Assembly: GCA_041498815.1 (NCBI GenBank)
Contig: JBGQJC010000034.1
Span: 1 to 28,471, forward strand
DNA: 28,471 nt
Origin: DATDPM01 sp041498815
GTDB lineage: Bacteria; Pseudomonadota; Alphaproteobacteria; DATDPM01
Direction of reading: 5' to 3'
This document shows, one piece after another, positions 5,579 through 13,268 of the stretch. Position 1 is the stretch's first letter, and each line of letters begins with the position of its first letter. Below the pieces are notes generated by a model, which was given only the letters and a program-made list of their open reading frames with translations, was not told the DNA's origin and searched no databases. The translations under genes were made by a program, and so were the position numbers.

Positions 5579-8286
5579 GAGAAACTCGTTTGCGCGCCGA
5601 ATTCCCGCGCCGCCGCCGGCGCTTCGGATGCTGGCAGCAGAATGGTGAAGACCGCGCCCTTGCGGCCGCTCCGGTTTGCGGCCGATATCGTGCCGCCGAA
5701 GGCTTCGATAAAGCCGCGGCAGATCGCGAGCCCGAGGCCGGTTCCGGCCGCGCGCTGGTCGCCCGCGCGCACGCGGTGGAATTTCTCGAATATGGTCTCC
5801 AGATCGGAGGGCGGAATCCCCTCCCCTTCGTCGATGACGGTCAAGCACAGCTTGTCCCCGGCGCGGTCCGCGCGGATCTCGATCGTCGAGCCGGGCGGCG
5901 AATATTTGGCGGCGTTGTCGAGGAGATTGAACAGCACCTGCTCGATCAGCATGGCGTCGGCGTAAAGCGTCGGCAGCTCGGGCGCGAAGTCCACCTCGAC
6001 CCGGTGCTGGACCAGAATCCGCGCGGCGCGGCGGAGCGCCGTCTCGACAATCTCGGCGACGTCGATGCGGTCGAATTTGACCTGGAGCGCCCCCGATTCG
6101 ATGCGCGTCATGTCCAAGAGATTGCCGACGAAGCGATTGAGACGCTCCGCTTCGTCCTGGATCGTCGCCATCAAATCTTCGCGCGTGGCGTCGTCGTAGT
6201 TCTTATAATAGCCGCGAAGACTCGTAATCGCGCCGATGATCGAGGCCAGCGGCGTGCGCAAGTCGTGGGAGACCGAGGTCAAGAGCGCCGAGCGAAGCTG
6301 TTCGGTTTCGGCGAGGACGCGGGCGTCGTCGATGTCGTCGGCCAAGCGGATGCGGTCGATCGAGACCGCGATCTGGTCGAGCAGCGCATCGAGCAGCCTG
6401 CGTTCGGCGGGCGTAAAAAGCGGGCCCGGCTGGTCGCGGTCCATGCCGACGACGCCGACGAGGCCACGCCCGGTGCGGATCGGGAGGAACAGGCGTTTGA
6501 CGCCGGGCAACGTATCGGAGCCGCGCCCGGTCGCGCGCCCGTGGTCCCAGCACCAGCGGGCGGCGGCAAGACCGGCTTCATCCACCGCGTCGTCGGGCGG
6601 ATAGCCGGCGGCGACCGCCATCTTGTGGCCGTCCGGAAACAGGATCACCGCGCGGACCTTGAGCATCAGCGCGATCTGGAAGCACGACGCCCAGAGCAAG
6701 TCGTCAAGGTCGCCGGTGCCCGCCAATTTGCGGCTGAAGGCATTGAGTTCGGCGGTGGTTCGCACCTGGCGTTGAGCCATCACGACCTGGCGCCGCGTCA
6801 AGGCCGTCAGATTGCTGGTCGCAACCGCCACTAAGGTGAAAAAGACGAGCGCGATGATGTTGGCCGGATCGGCGATGGTGAAGGTATAGAGCGGCGGCAG
6901 AAAGAAGAAATTATAGGCGAGCGTGGAAAGGAGCGAGGCGTAGAGCGACGGCAACAGGCCGAAGCGCACGGCGCTAAGCAGGATCGCCGCCAAGAACACG
7001 AGCGAGATATTCGGCAGCGCGACGGTGCGGTGGATGGCGACGCCGACGCCGGTGGCGAGCGCGACCAAGACCGTGCTGGCGACGTAGGGGGTGAGGCTGA
7101 AAGGCTCCGCCAGCTCGCGGGTTTGCACGTTCTTGGCCGGCAGTGCCTCACCTTCGCCCGACACGACTTGAACCGCGATTTCGCCGGCCTTGCGGATGAG
7201 GTCGTGGACGATGGAGCCGTGCATCCATTCGAACCAGCGGCTGCGCTCCGACTTGCCGATGATGATGTGGGTGATGTTGTTGGCCCGGGCGTAAGCAATC
7301 ACGTCGTCCGCGACCCGCTCTCCGGGAATGGTGACGGCCTGGCCGCCCAGGCGTTCGGCAAGCCGGAGGGTATCGGCGATGCGGTCGCGCTCGAGTTCGC
7401 TCAGGCGCTGGTGGCTCGGGCTTTCGACATAGAGCGCGACCCAACTCGCCTTCAGCCGGTCGGCGGAGCGGCGCGCATAACGCACCAGCTGGGCCGCGTT
7501 CGGACTTTCGTTGATGCAGACCAGGATGCGTTCGGCGATCGCCCACGGGCCGGAGATCGCGTGCGAGCGCATGTAGCTCAGCATCTGCTCGTCCACGCGC
7601 TGCGCGGTGAGGCGCAGCGCCAGCTCGCGCAACGCGGTCAGGTTGCCGGGCGAGAAATAATGCTTGATGGCGCGCTGGGCCTGGTCGCGGACGTAGACCT
7701 TGCCTTCGTGGAGGCGCTGGATCAGGTCTTCCGGCGTGATGTCAACGACCTCGATCTCGTCGGCGCGCTCGACGATCCCGTCGGGCACGGTTTCGCGCAC
7801 GCGTATGCGCGTGATCTTGGCGACGACGTCGTTCAGGCTTTCGACGTGCTGGATGTTGAGCGTGGAGTAGACGTCGATCCCGGCGGCCAAGAGCTCTTCG
7901 ACGTCCTGGTAGCGCTTGGGATGGCGGGAGCCGGGCGCGTTGGTGTGGGCGAGTTCGTCCACGAGAACGAGTTTGGGCTTGCGCGCCAGGATCGCATCGA
8001 GATCCATCTCGTCGAGGACGCGGCCCCGGTATTCGATGAGCCGGCGGGGAATGACCAGGAGCCCGGAGGCGAGACGCTGGGTTTCGACCCGGCCGTGGGT
8101 TTCGACGACGCCGATGACGACATCGAGACCTTCGCGCCTCCGAACCAACGCCGCGCCCAGCATCTCGTAGGTTTTCCCCACGCCGGGTGCTGCGCCGAGG
8201 AAGATTTTGAACTTGCCGCGGCTTTCGGCTTTGACGGCCTCTAAGAGCGCTTCCGGCGACGGCCGCTGATCATCGCTGACGCTCAT
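5575..8286 (-). CDS. kdpD: KdpD, potassium-sensing histidine kinase
   Basis: KdpD is the membrane sensor kinase that phosphorylates KdpE. The 903-residue protein has the full family architecture. It has an N-terminal KdpD domain with a Walker A motif (GAAPGVGKTY, residues 31-40) and the VDELAHTNAPGSRHPKRYQD segment; a USP-like domain (from RILVCINESPNAAQLV to ITHIIIGKSERSRW); four membrane helices of the DUF4118 region around residues 400-500; a GAF-like segment; a HisKA domain with phospho-accepting H674 (SVSHDLRTPL); and an ATPase domain with DNAAKYSP and GTGLGLAICRG. The ATG at 8286 lies 11 bp after the kdpC stop and the stop overlaps kdpE by 4 bp. No missing catalytic residue is visible. 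Confidence 0.98.
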   Translation of the reverse strand: MSVSDDQRPSPEALLEAVKAESRGKFKIFLGAAPGVGKTYEMLGAALVRRREGLDVVIGVVETHGRVETQRLASGLLVIPRRLIEYRGRVLDEMDLDAILARKPKLVLVDELAHTNAPGSRHPKRYQDVEELLAAGIDVYSTLNIQHVESLNDVVAKITRIRVRETVPDGIVERADEIEVVDITPEDLIQRLHEGKVYVRDQAQRAIKHYFSPGNLTALRELALRLTAQRVDEQMLSYMRSHAISGPWAIAERILVCINESPNAAQLVRYARRSADRLKASWVALYVESPSHQRLSELERDRIADTLRLAERLGGQAVTIPGERVADDVIAYARANNITHIIIGKSERSRWFEWMHGSIVHDLIRKAGEIAVQVVSGEGEALPAKNVQTRELAEPFSLTPYVASTVLVALATGVGVAIHRTVALPNISLVFLAAILLSAVRFGLLPSLYASLLSTLAYNFFFLPPLYTFTIADPANIIALVFFTLVAVATSNLTALTRRQVVMAQRQVRTTAELNAFSRKLAGTGDLDDLLWASCFQIALMLKVRAVILFPDGHKMAVAAGYPPDDAVDEAGLAAARWCWDHGRATGRGSDTLPGVKRLFLPIRTGRGLVGVVGMDRDQPGPLFTPAERRLLDALLDQIAVSIDRIRLADDIDDARVLAETEQLRSALLTSVSHDLRTPLASIIGAITSLRGYYKNYDDATREDLMATIQDEAERLNRFVGNLLDMTRIESGALQVKFDRIDVAEIVETALRRAARILVQHRVEVDFAPELPTLYADAMLIEQVLFNLLDNAAKYSPPGSTIEIRADRAGDKLCLTVIDEGEGIPPSDLETIFEKFHRVRAGDQRAAGTGLGLAICRGFIEAFGGTISAANRSGRKGAVFTILLPASEAPAAAREFGAQTSFS

Positions 8287-8297
8287 CGGGCGGACTC

Positions 8298-8903
8298 TTA
8301 TTGGTTCGCGGGGGCGTCCAAGGCCATGTTCAGTTGCAGCACGTTGACCCTGGACTCTCCGAAGATACCAAGGGTCCGGCCCCGGGTGAACCGGGTAACC
8401 AGCCCGCGGATCACCTCTTCGGACACGCCGCGCGCCTTGGCGACGCGCGGCACCTGGAACAGCGCCGCGGCCGGGGTGATGTCGGGGTCGAGCCCGCTCG
8501 CCGAACTGGTGACGAGATCGACGGGCACCAAGGCGCTGGGATTTTCCGCCTTCAGCCTTTCGGCATCGGCCGTGATCCGGTCGATCAGGGCCTTGCTGGT
8601 CGGCCCCAGGTTCGAGGCGACCGAGCTCGCGGCGTTGTAGGGCGAAGGCACGGTTTTCGCCGGATCGTTCGGATCGGTGTCGGTGGTGACCGAAAGCCGC
8701 CCGTGGAAAAACTTGTCTTCCGTGAAATTCTGGCCGATCAGCTCGGAGCCGATGACCTTATCGCCGGCCACGATCAAGCTCCCGTTCGCCTGATACGGGA
8801 ACACGGCCTGGGCGATTCCGGTCATGGCAAGCGGGTAGACAAGGCCGGTCAGCACCGTGAAGGCGACGGTCATGACGACGGCGGGGCGCAATTCTTTCAG
8901 CAT
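8298..8903 (-). CDS. kdpC: KdpC, potassium ATPase accessory subunit
   Basis: KdpC is a single-pass subunit of the high-affinity KdpFABC potassium pump, sitting on the periplasmic side of KdpA. The 201-residue product has one N-terminal membrane helix (VVMTVAFTVLTGLVYPLAMTG) and the family motifs GSELIGQNFTEDKFFHGR, SGLDPDITPAAALFQVPRVAKARG and the C-terminal GIFGESRVNVLQLNMAL. Its length is close to that of the E. coli protein (190). It follows kdpB by 7 bp and precedes kdpD by 11 bp in the same minus-strand operon. Confidence 0.97.
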   Translation of the reverse strand: MLKELRPAVVMTVAFTVLTGLVYPLAMTGIAQAVFPYQANGSLIVAGDKVIGSELIGQNFTEDKFFHGRLSVTTDTDPNDPAKTVPSPYNAASSVASNLGPTSKALIDRITADAERLKAENPSALVPVDLVTSSASGLDPDITPAAALFQVPRVAKARGVSEEVIRGLVTRFTRGRTLGIFGESRVNVLQLNMALDAPANQ

Positions 8904-8910
8904 GGGAACC

Positions 8911-10998
8911 TCAAATCAGGCCGATGGCGGTGATCGCCATGTCGATCGCCTTGATGCCGATGAAGGGGATGATGACGCCGCCCACGCCGTAGACCACCAG
9001 GTTGCGCGCCAGGAGCCGCGAGGCGCTCTGCGGGCGGTACTTGACGCCGCGCAGAGCCAGCGGGATGAGCGCGATGATGATCAGCGCGTTGAAGATGATC
9101 GCCGACAAAATCGCGCTTTGCGGCGTTTGCAGATGCATGATGTTGACGACGCCGAGGCTGGGATAGAAGGCCGCGAACATCGCCGGGATGATGGCGAAAT
9201 ACTTCGCGACGTCGTTGCCGATCGAGAAGGTGGTCAAGGCGCCGCGGGTGATCAAGAGCTGCTTGCCGATCATCACGACCTCGATCAGCTTGGTCGGATC
9301 GGAATCGAGGTCGACCATGTTGCCGGCCTCGCGCGCGGCCTGGGTGCCGGTCTGCATGGCGACGCCGACGTCGGCCTGAGCAAGGGCGGGCGCGTCGTTA
9401 GTGCCGTCGCCGCACATCGCGACAAGCTTGCCCCCGGCCTGTTCCCGGCGGATGAGCTTGAGCTTGTCCTCGGGAGTCGCCTGGGCCAGGAAATCGTCGA
9501 CGCCGCTTTCGGCCGCGATCGCCGCCGCCGTCATCGGGTTGTCGCCGGTGATCATTACGGTGCGGATGCCCATGCGGCGCAGCTCGGCAAAGCGCTCGCG
9601 GATGCCGCCCTTGACCACGTCCTTCAAATGGATGACGCCGAGCACGCGGGAGTCCTTGGAGACGGCGAGCGGCGTGCCGCCGGAGCGGCTGATGCGTTCG
9701 GTGATTTCCTTGAGCTGGGGCCCGCCCGCGATGGGCTCGGAGCCCTTGCTCACATGGGCGACGATGGCGTCCACCGCGCCCTTGCGAATCGTGACACCTC
9801 CGATATCGACGCCGCTCATGCGGGTTTGGGCCGAGAACGGCAGGAAGCGCGCCTGAAGCTGCACCATGTCGCGGGCGCGCAGTCCGTATTTATCCTTGGC
9901 GAGAACGACGATGGAGCGGCCTTCCGGAGTTTCGTCGCTGAGCGAGGCCAGCTGCGCGGCCTCGGCCAATTCCTGCGCGTTCACCCCGGGCATGGGGATG
10001 AACTCCGCGGCCTGGCGGTTGCCGAGCGTGATCGTCCCGGTCTTGTCCAGCAGCAGCGTGTCGACGTCGCCGGCGGCCTCGACCGCGCGGCCCGACAGGG
10101 CCAGCACGTTGAATTTCACCAGCCGGTCCATGCCGGCGATGCCGATCGCCGAGAGGAGCGCACCGATGGTGGTCGGGATCAGGGTGACGAAGAGCGCCAC
10201 CAGCACGACGACCGGAACCGCGCCGCCCGCGTAGGTGACGAAGCTGGGGATGGTCACGACGGCGAAGACGAAGATGATCGTCATGCCGGCCAAGAGGATA
10301 TTGAGCGCGATCTCGTTCGGAGTCTTTTGGCGCACCGCGCCTTCGACCAGCGCGATCATGCGGTCGAGGAAGGTGGACCCTTGCGCCGCCGTGATGCGCA
10401 CCTTGATCCAGTCGGACAAGACCCGCGTGCCGCCGGTGACGGCCGAGCGGTCGCCGCCGGATTCGCGGATGACCGGCGCTGATTCGCCGGTGATCGCCGA
10501 TTCATCCACCGACGCAATGCCTTCGATCACGTCGCCGTCGCTGGGGATCATGTCGCCGGCTTCGACCAGCACGATATCGCCCTGTTTGAGCTCGAAGGCC
10601 GAGACCTTTTCGTAGGTCTTGGTGGACTCGTCCGTCAGGCGCTTGGCCTGCGTTTGAGTGCGGGTGCGGCGCAGATTCTCGGCTTGCGCCTTGCCGCGGC
10701 CTTCGGCCACGGCCTCGGCGAAATTGGCGAAGACCACGGTGAACCACAGCCAGAACGTGATCTGAACCGTGAAGAACACGCCATCCCGCCCGGCGATGAC
10801 GTCGCGGATCAGAATGACCGTCGTTAGCGCGGCCACGATCTGGACCACGAACATGACCGGATTGCGCACCTGATTGCGCGGATCGAGCTTGCGGAACGAA
10901 TCCCAAACCGCGTGCTTGAGAATTTCCGGCGAAATGCCGACGACGCCGCGCTTGCGGTGGACCAGACTTTCGGCGAAACCCGGGGTTTTTTCGTTCAT
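8911..10998 (-). CDS. kdpB: KdpB, P-type ATPase subunit of the potassium pump
   Basis: KdpB hydrolyses ATP to energise K+ uptake through KdpA. The 695-residue protein has all P-type ATPase landmarks: the actuator loop TGES at residues 170-173, the phosphorylation motif DKTGTIT with Asp318, the MITGDN hinge and CGDGTNDAPALAQADVGVAM. Ser173 of TGES aligns with the E. coli Ser162 whose phosphorylation inhibits the pump, so that form of control is possible here. The length fits the family (682 in E. coli). It lies 10 bp after kdpA and 7 bp before kdpC. No defect seen. Confidence 0.98.
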   Translation of the reverse strand: MNEKTPGFAESLVHRKRGVVGISPEILKHAVWDSFRKLDPRNQVRNPVMFVVQIVAALTTVILIRDVIAGRDGVFFTVQITFWLWFTVVFANFAEAVAEGRGKAQAENLRRTRTQTQAKRLTDESTKTYEKVSAFELKQGDIVLVEAGDMIPSDGDVIEGIASVDESAITGESAPVIRESGGDRSAVTGGTRVLSDWIKVRITAAQGSTFLDRMIALVEGAVRQKTPNEIALNILLAGMTIIFVFAVVTIPSFVTYAGGAVPVVVLVALFVTLIPTTIGALLSAIGIAGMDRLVKFNVLALSGRAVEAAGDVDTLLLDKTGTITLGNRQAAEFIPMPGVNAQELAEAAQLASLSDETPEGRSIVVLAKDKYGLRARDMVQLQARFLPFSAQTRMSGVDIGGVTIRKGAVDAIVAHVSKGSEPIAGGPQLKEITERISRSGGTPLAVSKDSRVLGVIHLKDVVKGGIRERFAELRRMGIRTVMITGDNPMTAAAIAAESGVDDFLAQATPEDKLKLIRREQAGGKLVAMCGDGTNDAPALAQADVGVAMQTGTQAAREAGNMVDLDSDPTKLIEVVMIGKQLLITRGALTTFSIGNDVAKYFAIIPAMFAAFYPSLGVVNIMHLQTPQSAILSAIIFNALIIIALIPLALRGVKYRPQSASRLLARNLVVYGVGGVIIPFIGIKAIDMAITAIGLI

Positions 10999-11008
10999 GA
11001 TTTGAGCC

Positions 11009-12736
11009 TCAGTAGAGCGAGCCGGCCTGCATCTGCAGGTGCTCGACGAGGGGCCCTAGCGCATCCGCAGGGAAGTAGATGAGGCCGCCCGTAATGATGA
11101 TGACGCCGATCAGGAGTGCCACGAAGAGCGCGCTGTCGGTGGGGAAGGTTCCGGTCGAAGCCGGGACCATCTTTTTGGCCGCGAGCGAACCGGCGATGGC
11201 CAGCACCGGCACGATGATCGCGAAACGGCCGATCATCATCGCCGCCGCACCGGTCAAGTTGTAGAACGGCGTGTTGCCGGTCAGACCGGCAAATGCGCTG
11301 CCGTTGTTGGCCGTTTGCGACGCGAAGGCATAGAGGATTTCGCTGAAGCCGTGCGGGCCGGCGTTTTCCGGGCCGGCCAGCCCGGCCGGCAGGACGGTCG
11401 CGAGCGCCGTGAAGCCGAGGGCGGACAAAGGTATCGACAACAGCGCCAGCATCGCCATCTTGACCTCGCGCGATTCGATCTTCTTGCCCAGGTACTCAGG
11501 CGTGCGGCCGACCATCAAGCCGGCGATGAAGACGGCGAGAATCGCGAACAGAAGCATGCCGTAAAGCCCCGCGCCGACGCCGCCGAAGATGATTTCGCCG
11601 AGTTGCATGTTGACGATCGGGACCAACCCGCCCAAGGGCGTGAAGCTGTCGTGCATCGCATTGACCGAACCGTTGGACGCGTCCGTCGTGGCGGTAGCCC
11701 AGATCGCCGAGTTAACGACGCCGAAGCGGACCTCTTTGCCTTCCATATTGCCGCCGGCCTGGAGCGCGCTTGCGGTCTGGTCGATGCCGAGCGGAGTCAT
11801 GGCCGGATTGCCGGAGCTATCGGCGCCGTAGGCGACGAAGATTCCGACCAGGAACAGGATGCCCATGGCGCCGAACAGCGCCCAGCCCTGCTTGATGTTC
11901 CCCACCATGCGGCCGAAGGTCAGCACGAGGCCGGCGGCAATCCCGAGGAGAGCCCACATCTCGATCAGGTTGCTGATCGCCGTCGGGTTCTCGAACGGAT
12001 GGCTCGAGTTGATGTTAAAGAATCCGCCCCCGTTGGAGCCGAGCTGCTTGATGGCGATCTGCGAGGCCACCGGCCCCTGGGCGATCACCTGCTTAGCGCC
12101 CTCGAGCGTCGTCGCCTCGGTGTAGACGCCGAGGTTTTGCGGCATGCCCTGCCATATAAGAAGTAGCGTGACGATGACCGAGAGGGGCAGCAGGATGTAA
12201 AGGGTGCAGCGCGTGAGATCGGCCCAGAAATTGCCGACGGTCTTTGCCGAGCGCCGGGTAAAGCCGCGGATGAGCGCAATGGCGACGGCGATGCCGGTCG
12301 CGGCGGAAACAAAATTGTGCACGGTCAGGCCCACCATCTGCACGAGGTAGCTAAGCGTGGCTTCGCCGCCGTAATTCTGCCAATTGGTGTTGGTGGTGAA
12401 GCTGATCGCCGTGTTCAGCGCCAAATCGGGCGACATCGCGGCCATGCCTTGGGGATTGAACGGCAGATAGGATTGCAGCCGCAGCAAGGCGTAAAGCGAA
12501 AGGAAGCCGACGAGATTGAACAGCAGGACCGCGGACGCATACGTCACCCAGTGCTGGTCGTTCTTCGGGTCGACGCCAGACAACCGGTAGAAAAGCGACT
12601 CGACCGGCCCGAGGACGGGGCTGAGCAGCGTGCGTTCGCCGGCAAAGACGCGGGCCATATAGGGACCGAGCGGCACCGCGAGTACGGTGACGAGGCCCGC
12701 AAAAATCGCGATCTGAAGAATTCCGTTCGCAGTCAT
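11009..12736 (-). CDS. kdpA: KdpA, potassium-translocating subunit
   Basis: KdpA carries the K+ selectivity filter of the KdpFABC pump and resembles a four-fold repeat of a potassium channel subunit. The 575-residue protein is highly hydrophobic with about ten membrane helices. The four filter-like loops are visible: TTNTNWQNYGGE, LGSNGGGFFNINSSHPFENP, HDSFTPLGGLVPIVNM and SQTANNGSAFAGL. The ATG at 12736 is 27 bp after kdpF. Family identification is secure and all filter glycines look intact. Confidence 0.98.
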   Translation of the reverse strand: MTANGILQIAIFAGLVTVLAVPLGPYMARVFAGERTLLSPVLGPVESLFYRLSGVDPKNDQHWVTYASAVLLFNLVGFLSLYALLRLQSYLPFNPQGMAAMSPDLALNTAISFTTNTNWQNYGGEATLSYLVQMVGLTVHNFVSAATGIAVAIALIRGFTRRSAKTVGNFWADLTRCTLYILLPLSVIVTLLLIWQGMPQNLGVYTEATTLEGAKQVIAQGPVASQIAIKQLGSNGGGFFNINSSHPFENPTAISNLIEMWALLGIAAGLVLTFGRMVGNIKQGWALFGAMGILFLVGIFVAYGADSSGNPAMTPLGIDQTASALQAGGNMEGKEVRFGVVNSAIWATATTDASNGSVNAMHDSFTPLGGLVPIVNMQLGEIIFGGVGAGLYGMLLFAILAVFIAGLMVGRTPEYLGKKIESREVKMAMLALLSIPLSALGFTALATVLPAGLAGPENAGPHGFSEILYAFASQTANNGSAFAGLTGNTPFYNLTGAAAMMIGRFAIIVPVLAIAGSLAAKKMVPASTGTFPTDSALFVALLIGVIIITGGLIYFPADALGPLVEHLQMQAGSLY

Positions 12737-12763
12737 GATTGTTCCTTGAGAACCTCTCGGGCC

Positions 12764-12853
12764 CTAGAATTTCTCCGGGCGCACGAGGGCGTAAACGAGA
12801 TAGACGAGGATGGCGAGCGACACGAGGCCGCCCAGAACGTAGTCGAAGATCAT
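12764..12853 (-). CDS. kdpF: KdpF, small potassium-pump subunit
   Basis: KdpF is a tiny single-helix lipid-like subunit that stabilises the KdpABC complex. The 29-residue peptide begins MIFDYVLGG, has one hydrophobic helix and ends VYLVYALVRPEKF, the diagnostic KdpF tail. The ATG at 12853 has an AAGGA Shine-Dalgarno lying within the last codons of the upstream small ORF, only 4 bp after that ORF's stop, implying coupling. It precedes kdpA by 27 bp. Confidence 0.93.
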   Translation of the reverse strand: MIFDYVLGGLVSLAILVYLVYALVRPEKF

Positions 12854-12857
12854 GGCC

Positions 12858-12941
12858 TTACATCCTTTCGCAGAGTGCTGCGTAGCCCAGAAACGCCACG
12901 AAGAACGCGGCGGCAAAGGCGACCATCAAGACATCGAACAT
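12858..12941 (-). CDS. 27-residue single-helix membrane peptide, first gene of the kdp operon
   Basis: This is an 84-bp ORF from the ATG at 12941 to a TAA at 12858-12860, preceded by a near-perfect Shine-Dalgarno (GGGAGGATTCAA ATG), the best in the kdp operon. The peptide begins MFDVLM, is hydrophobic from about residue 4 to 23, and ends GYAALCERM with a charged C-terminal CERM. Its stop lies 4 bp before the kdpF start. It is not KdpF, which follows separately with its own diagnostic tail. From memory, short peptides ending in CERL or CDRL occur beside kdpF in other kdp operons, but I know of no name or function. A role as an extra Kdp membrane subunit or assembly peptide is inference. Confidence 0.75.
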   Translation of the reverse strand: MFDVLMVAFAAAFFVAFLGYAALCERM

Positions 12942-12980
12942 TTGAATCCTCCCGCCCGTTAGGCTGCGCCCGGGGCGCAT

Positions 12981-13009
12981 CAAAATTCAATGCGACTTGG
13001 CGCCGCCAA
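12981..13009 (-). promoter_or_regulatory. candidate kdp promoter
   Basis: On the minus strand a -35-like TTGGCG (13009-13004) lies directly downstream of the candidate KdpE site, followed after 17 bases by an A/T-rich but poor -10 (ATTTTG, 12986-12981). A weak -10 with an operator abutting the -35 suits activator-dependent control. The -35 also forms part of a 6-3-6 inverted repeat (CTTGGC-N3-GCCAAG, 12996-13010). Confidence 0.4.
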
Positions 13010-13027
13010 GCATAAAATCCGCATAAA
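13010..13027 (-). promoter_or_regulatory. candidate KdpE operator (11-bp direct repeat)
   Basis: The minus strand reads TTTATGC-GGAT-TTTATGC, two identical heptamers spaced one helical turn (11 bp) apart, as expected for OmpR-family regulators. As I remember it, the E. coli kdp operator has the same layout (TTTATAC-N4-TTTACAC). The site ends next to the -35 region of the kdp promoter and lies 4 bp inside the cassette boundary. Confidence 0.55.
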
Positions 13028-13031
13028 GACC

Positions 13032-13123
13032 CCCTGCCCCGCCCGCTCTGGGCCTTGGGCTGGCTGGCGACCTTGGTGATGGGATTTACGGTCGTCGCGA
13101 TGTTCGTCAGTTGGGTGGTTTAG
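13032..13123 (+). pseudogene. 3'-terminal remnant of a second Nramp-family gene
   Basis: This fragment encodes LPRPLWALGWLATLV and the rest of the Nramp C-terminus to the same TAG stop, with no start codon or upstream coding sequence. It corresponds to codons from about residue 404 of the gene at 3581-4879. The four nucleotide differences from that gene cause one conservative Thr-to-Ser change, a pattern that suggests the fragment diverged while part of a functional gene. It is now cut off at 13032, next to the kdp operator. Confidence 0.9.
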
Positions 13124-13128
13124 GCGGC
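13032..13128 (+). repeat. right 97-bp direct repeat flanking the kdp cassette
   Basis: This is the second copy of the sequence at 4788-4884, in the same orientation, 8244 bp downstream, 93/97 identical without gaps. Homology includes 5 bases past the stop codon. The left edge of this copy is 4 bp from the candidate KdpE operator. Confidence 0.95.
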
Positions 13129-13194
13129 CCGCGATTCTGGGCAAGGCCGGTTGAGCGGCAAAGCCGTCCACGGCTCCCCCGGCAGCACCCCCAT

Positions 13195-13209
13195 TTAAAG
13201 CTTTGTTAA
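13195..13209 (+). promoter_or_regulatory. perfect CtrA-type box upstream of the flhB-like/fliO/fliP operon
   Basis: The sequence TTAAAGCTTTGTTAA matches TTAA-N7-TTAA exactly. An activating CtrA site normally covers the -35 region, which would place the transcript start near 13235. That argues for the GTG at 13269 as the first start codon and gives a leader of about 34 bases. Confidence 0.65.
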
Positions 13210-13268
13210 GTATGTTGAGCCACGATCCCTGAAGCATGGGGACGGTTCCCCGGCAGCGGACGGGCGAC

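Noticed and set aside
8857..10482. A 541-codon plus-strand frame opposite kdpB
   Set aside because: It is antisense to a complete KdpB with all P-type ATPase motifs and has the same Asp/His/Arg-rich shadow composition.
4885..13031. Search for a transposase, integrase or terminal inverted repeats inside the kdp unit
   Set aside because: All coding space is taken by the kdp genes and the 27-codon ORF; no recombinase gene or inverted termini are visible, so it is not called a transposon.
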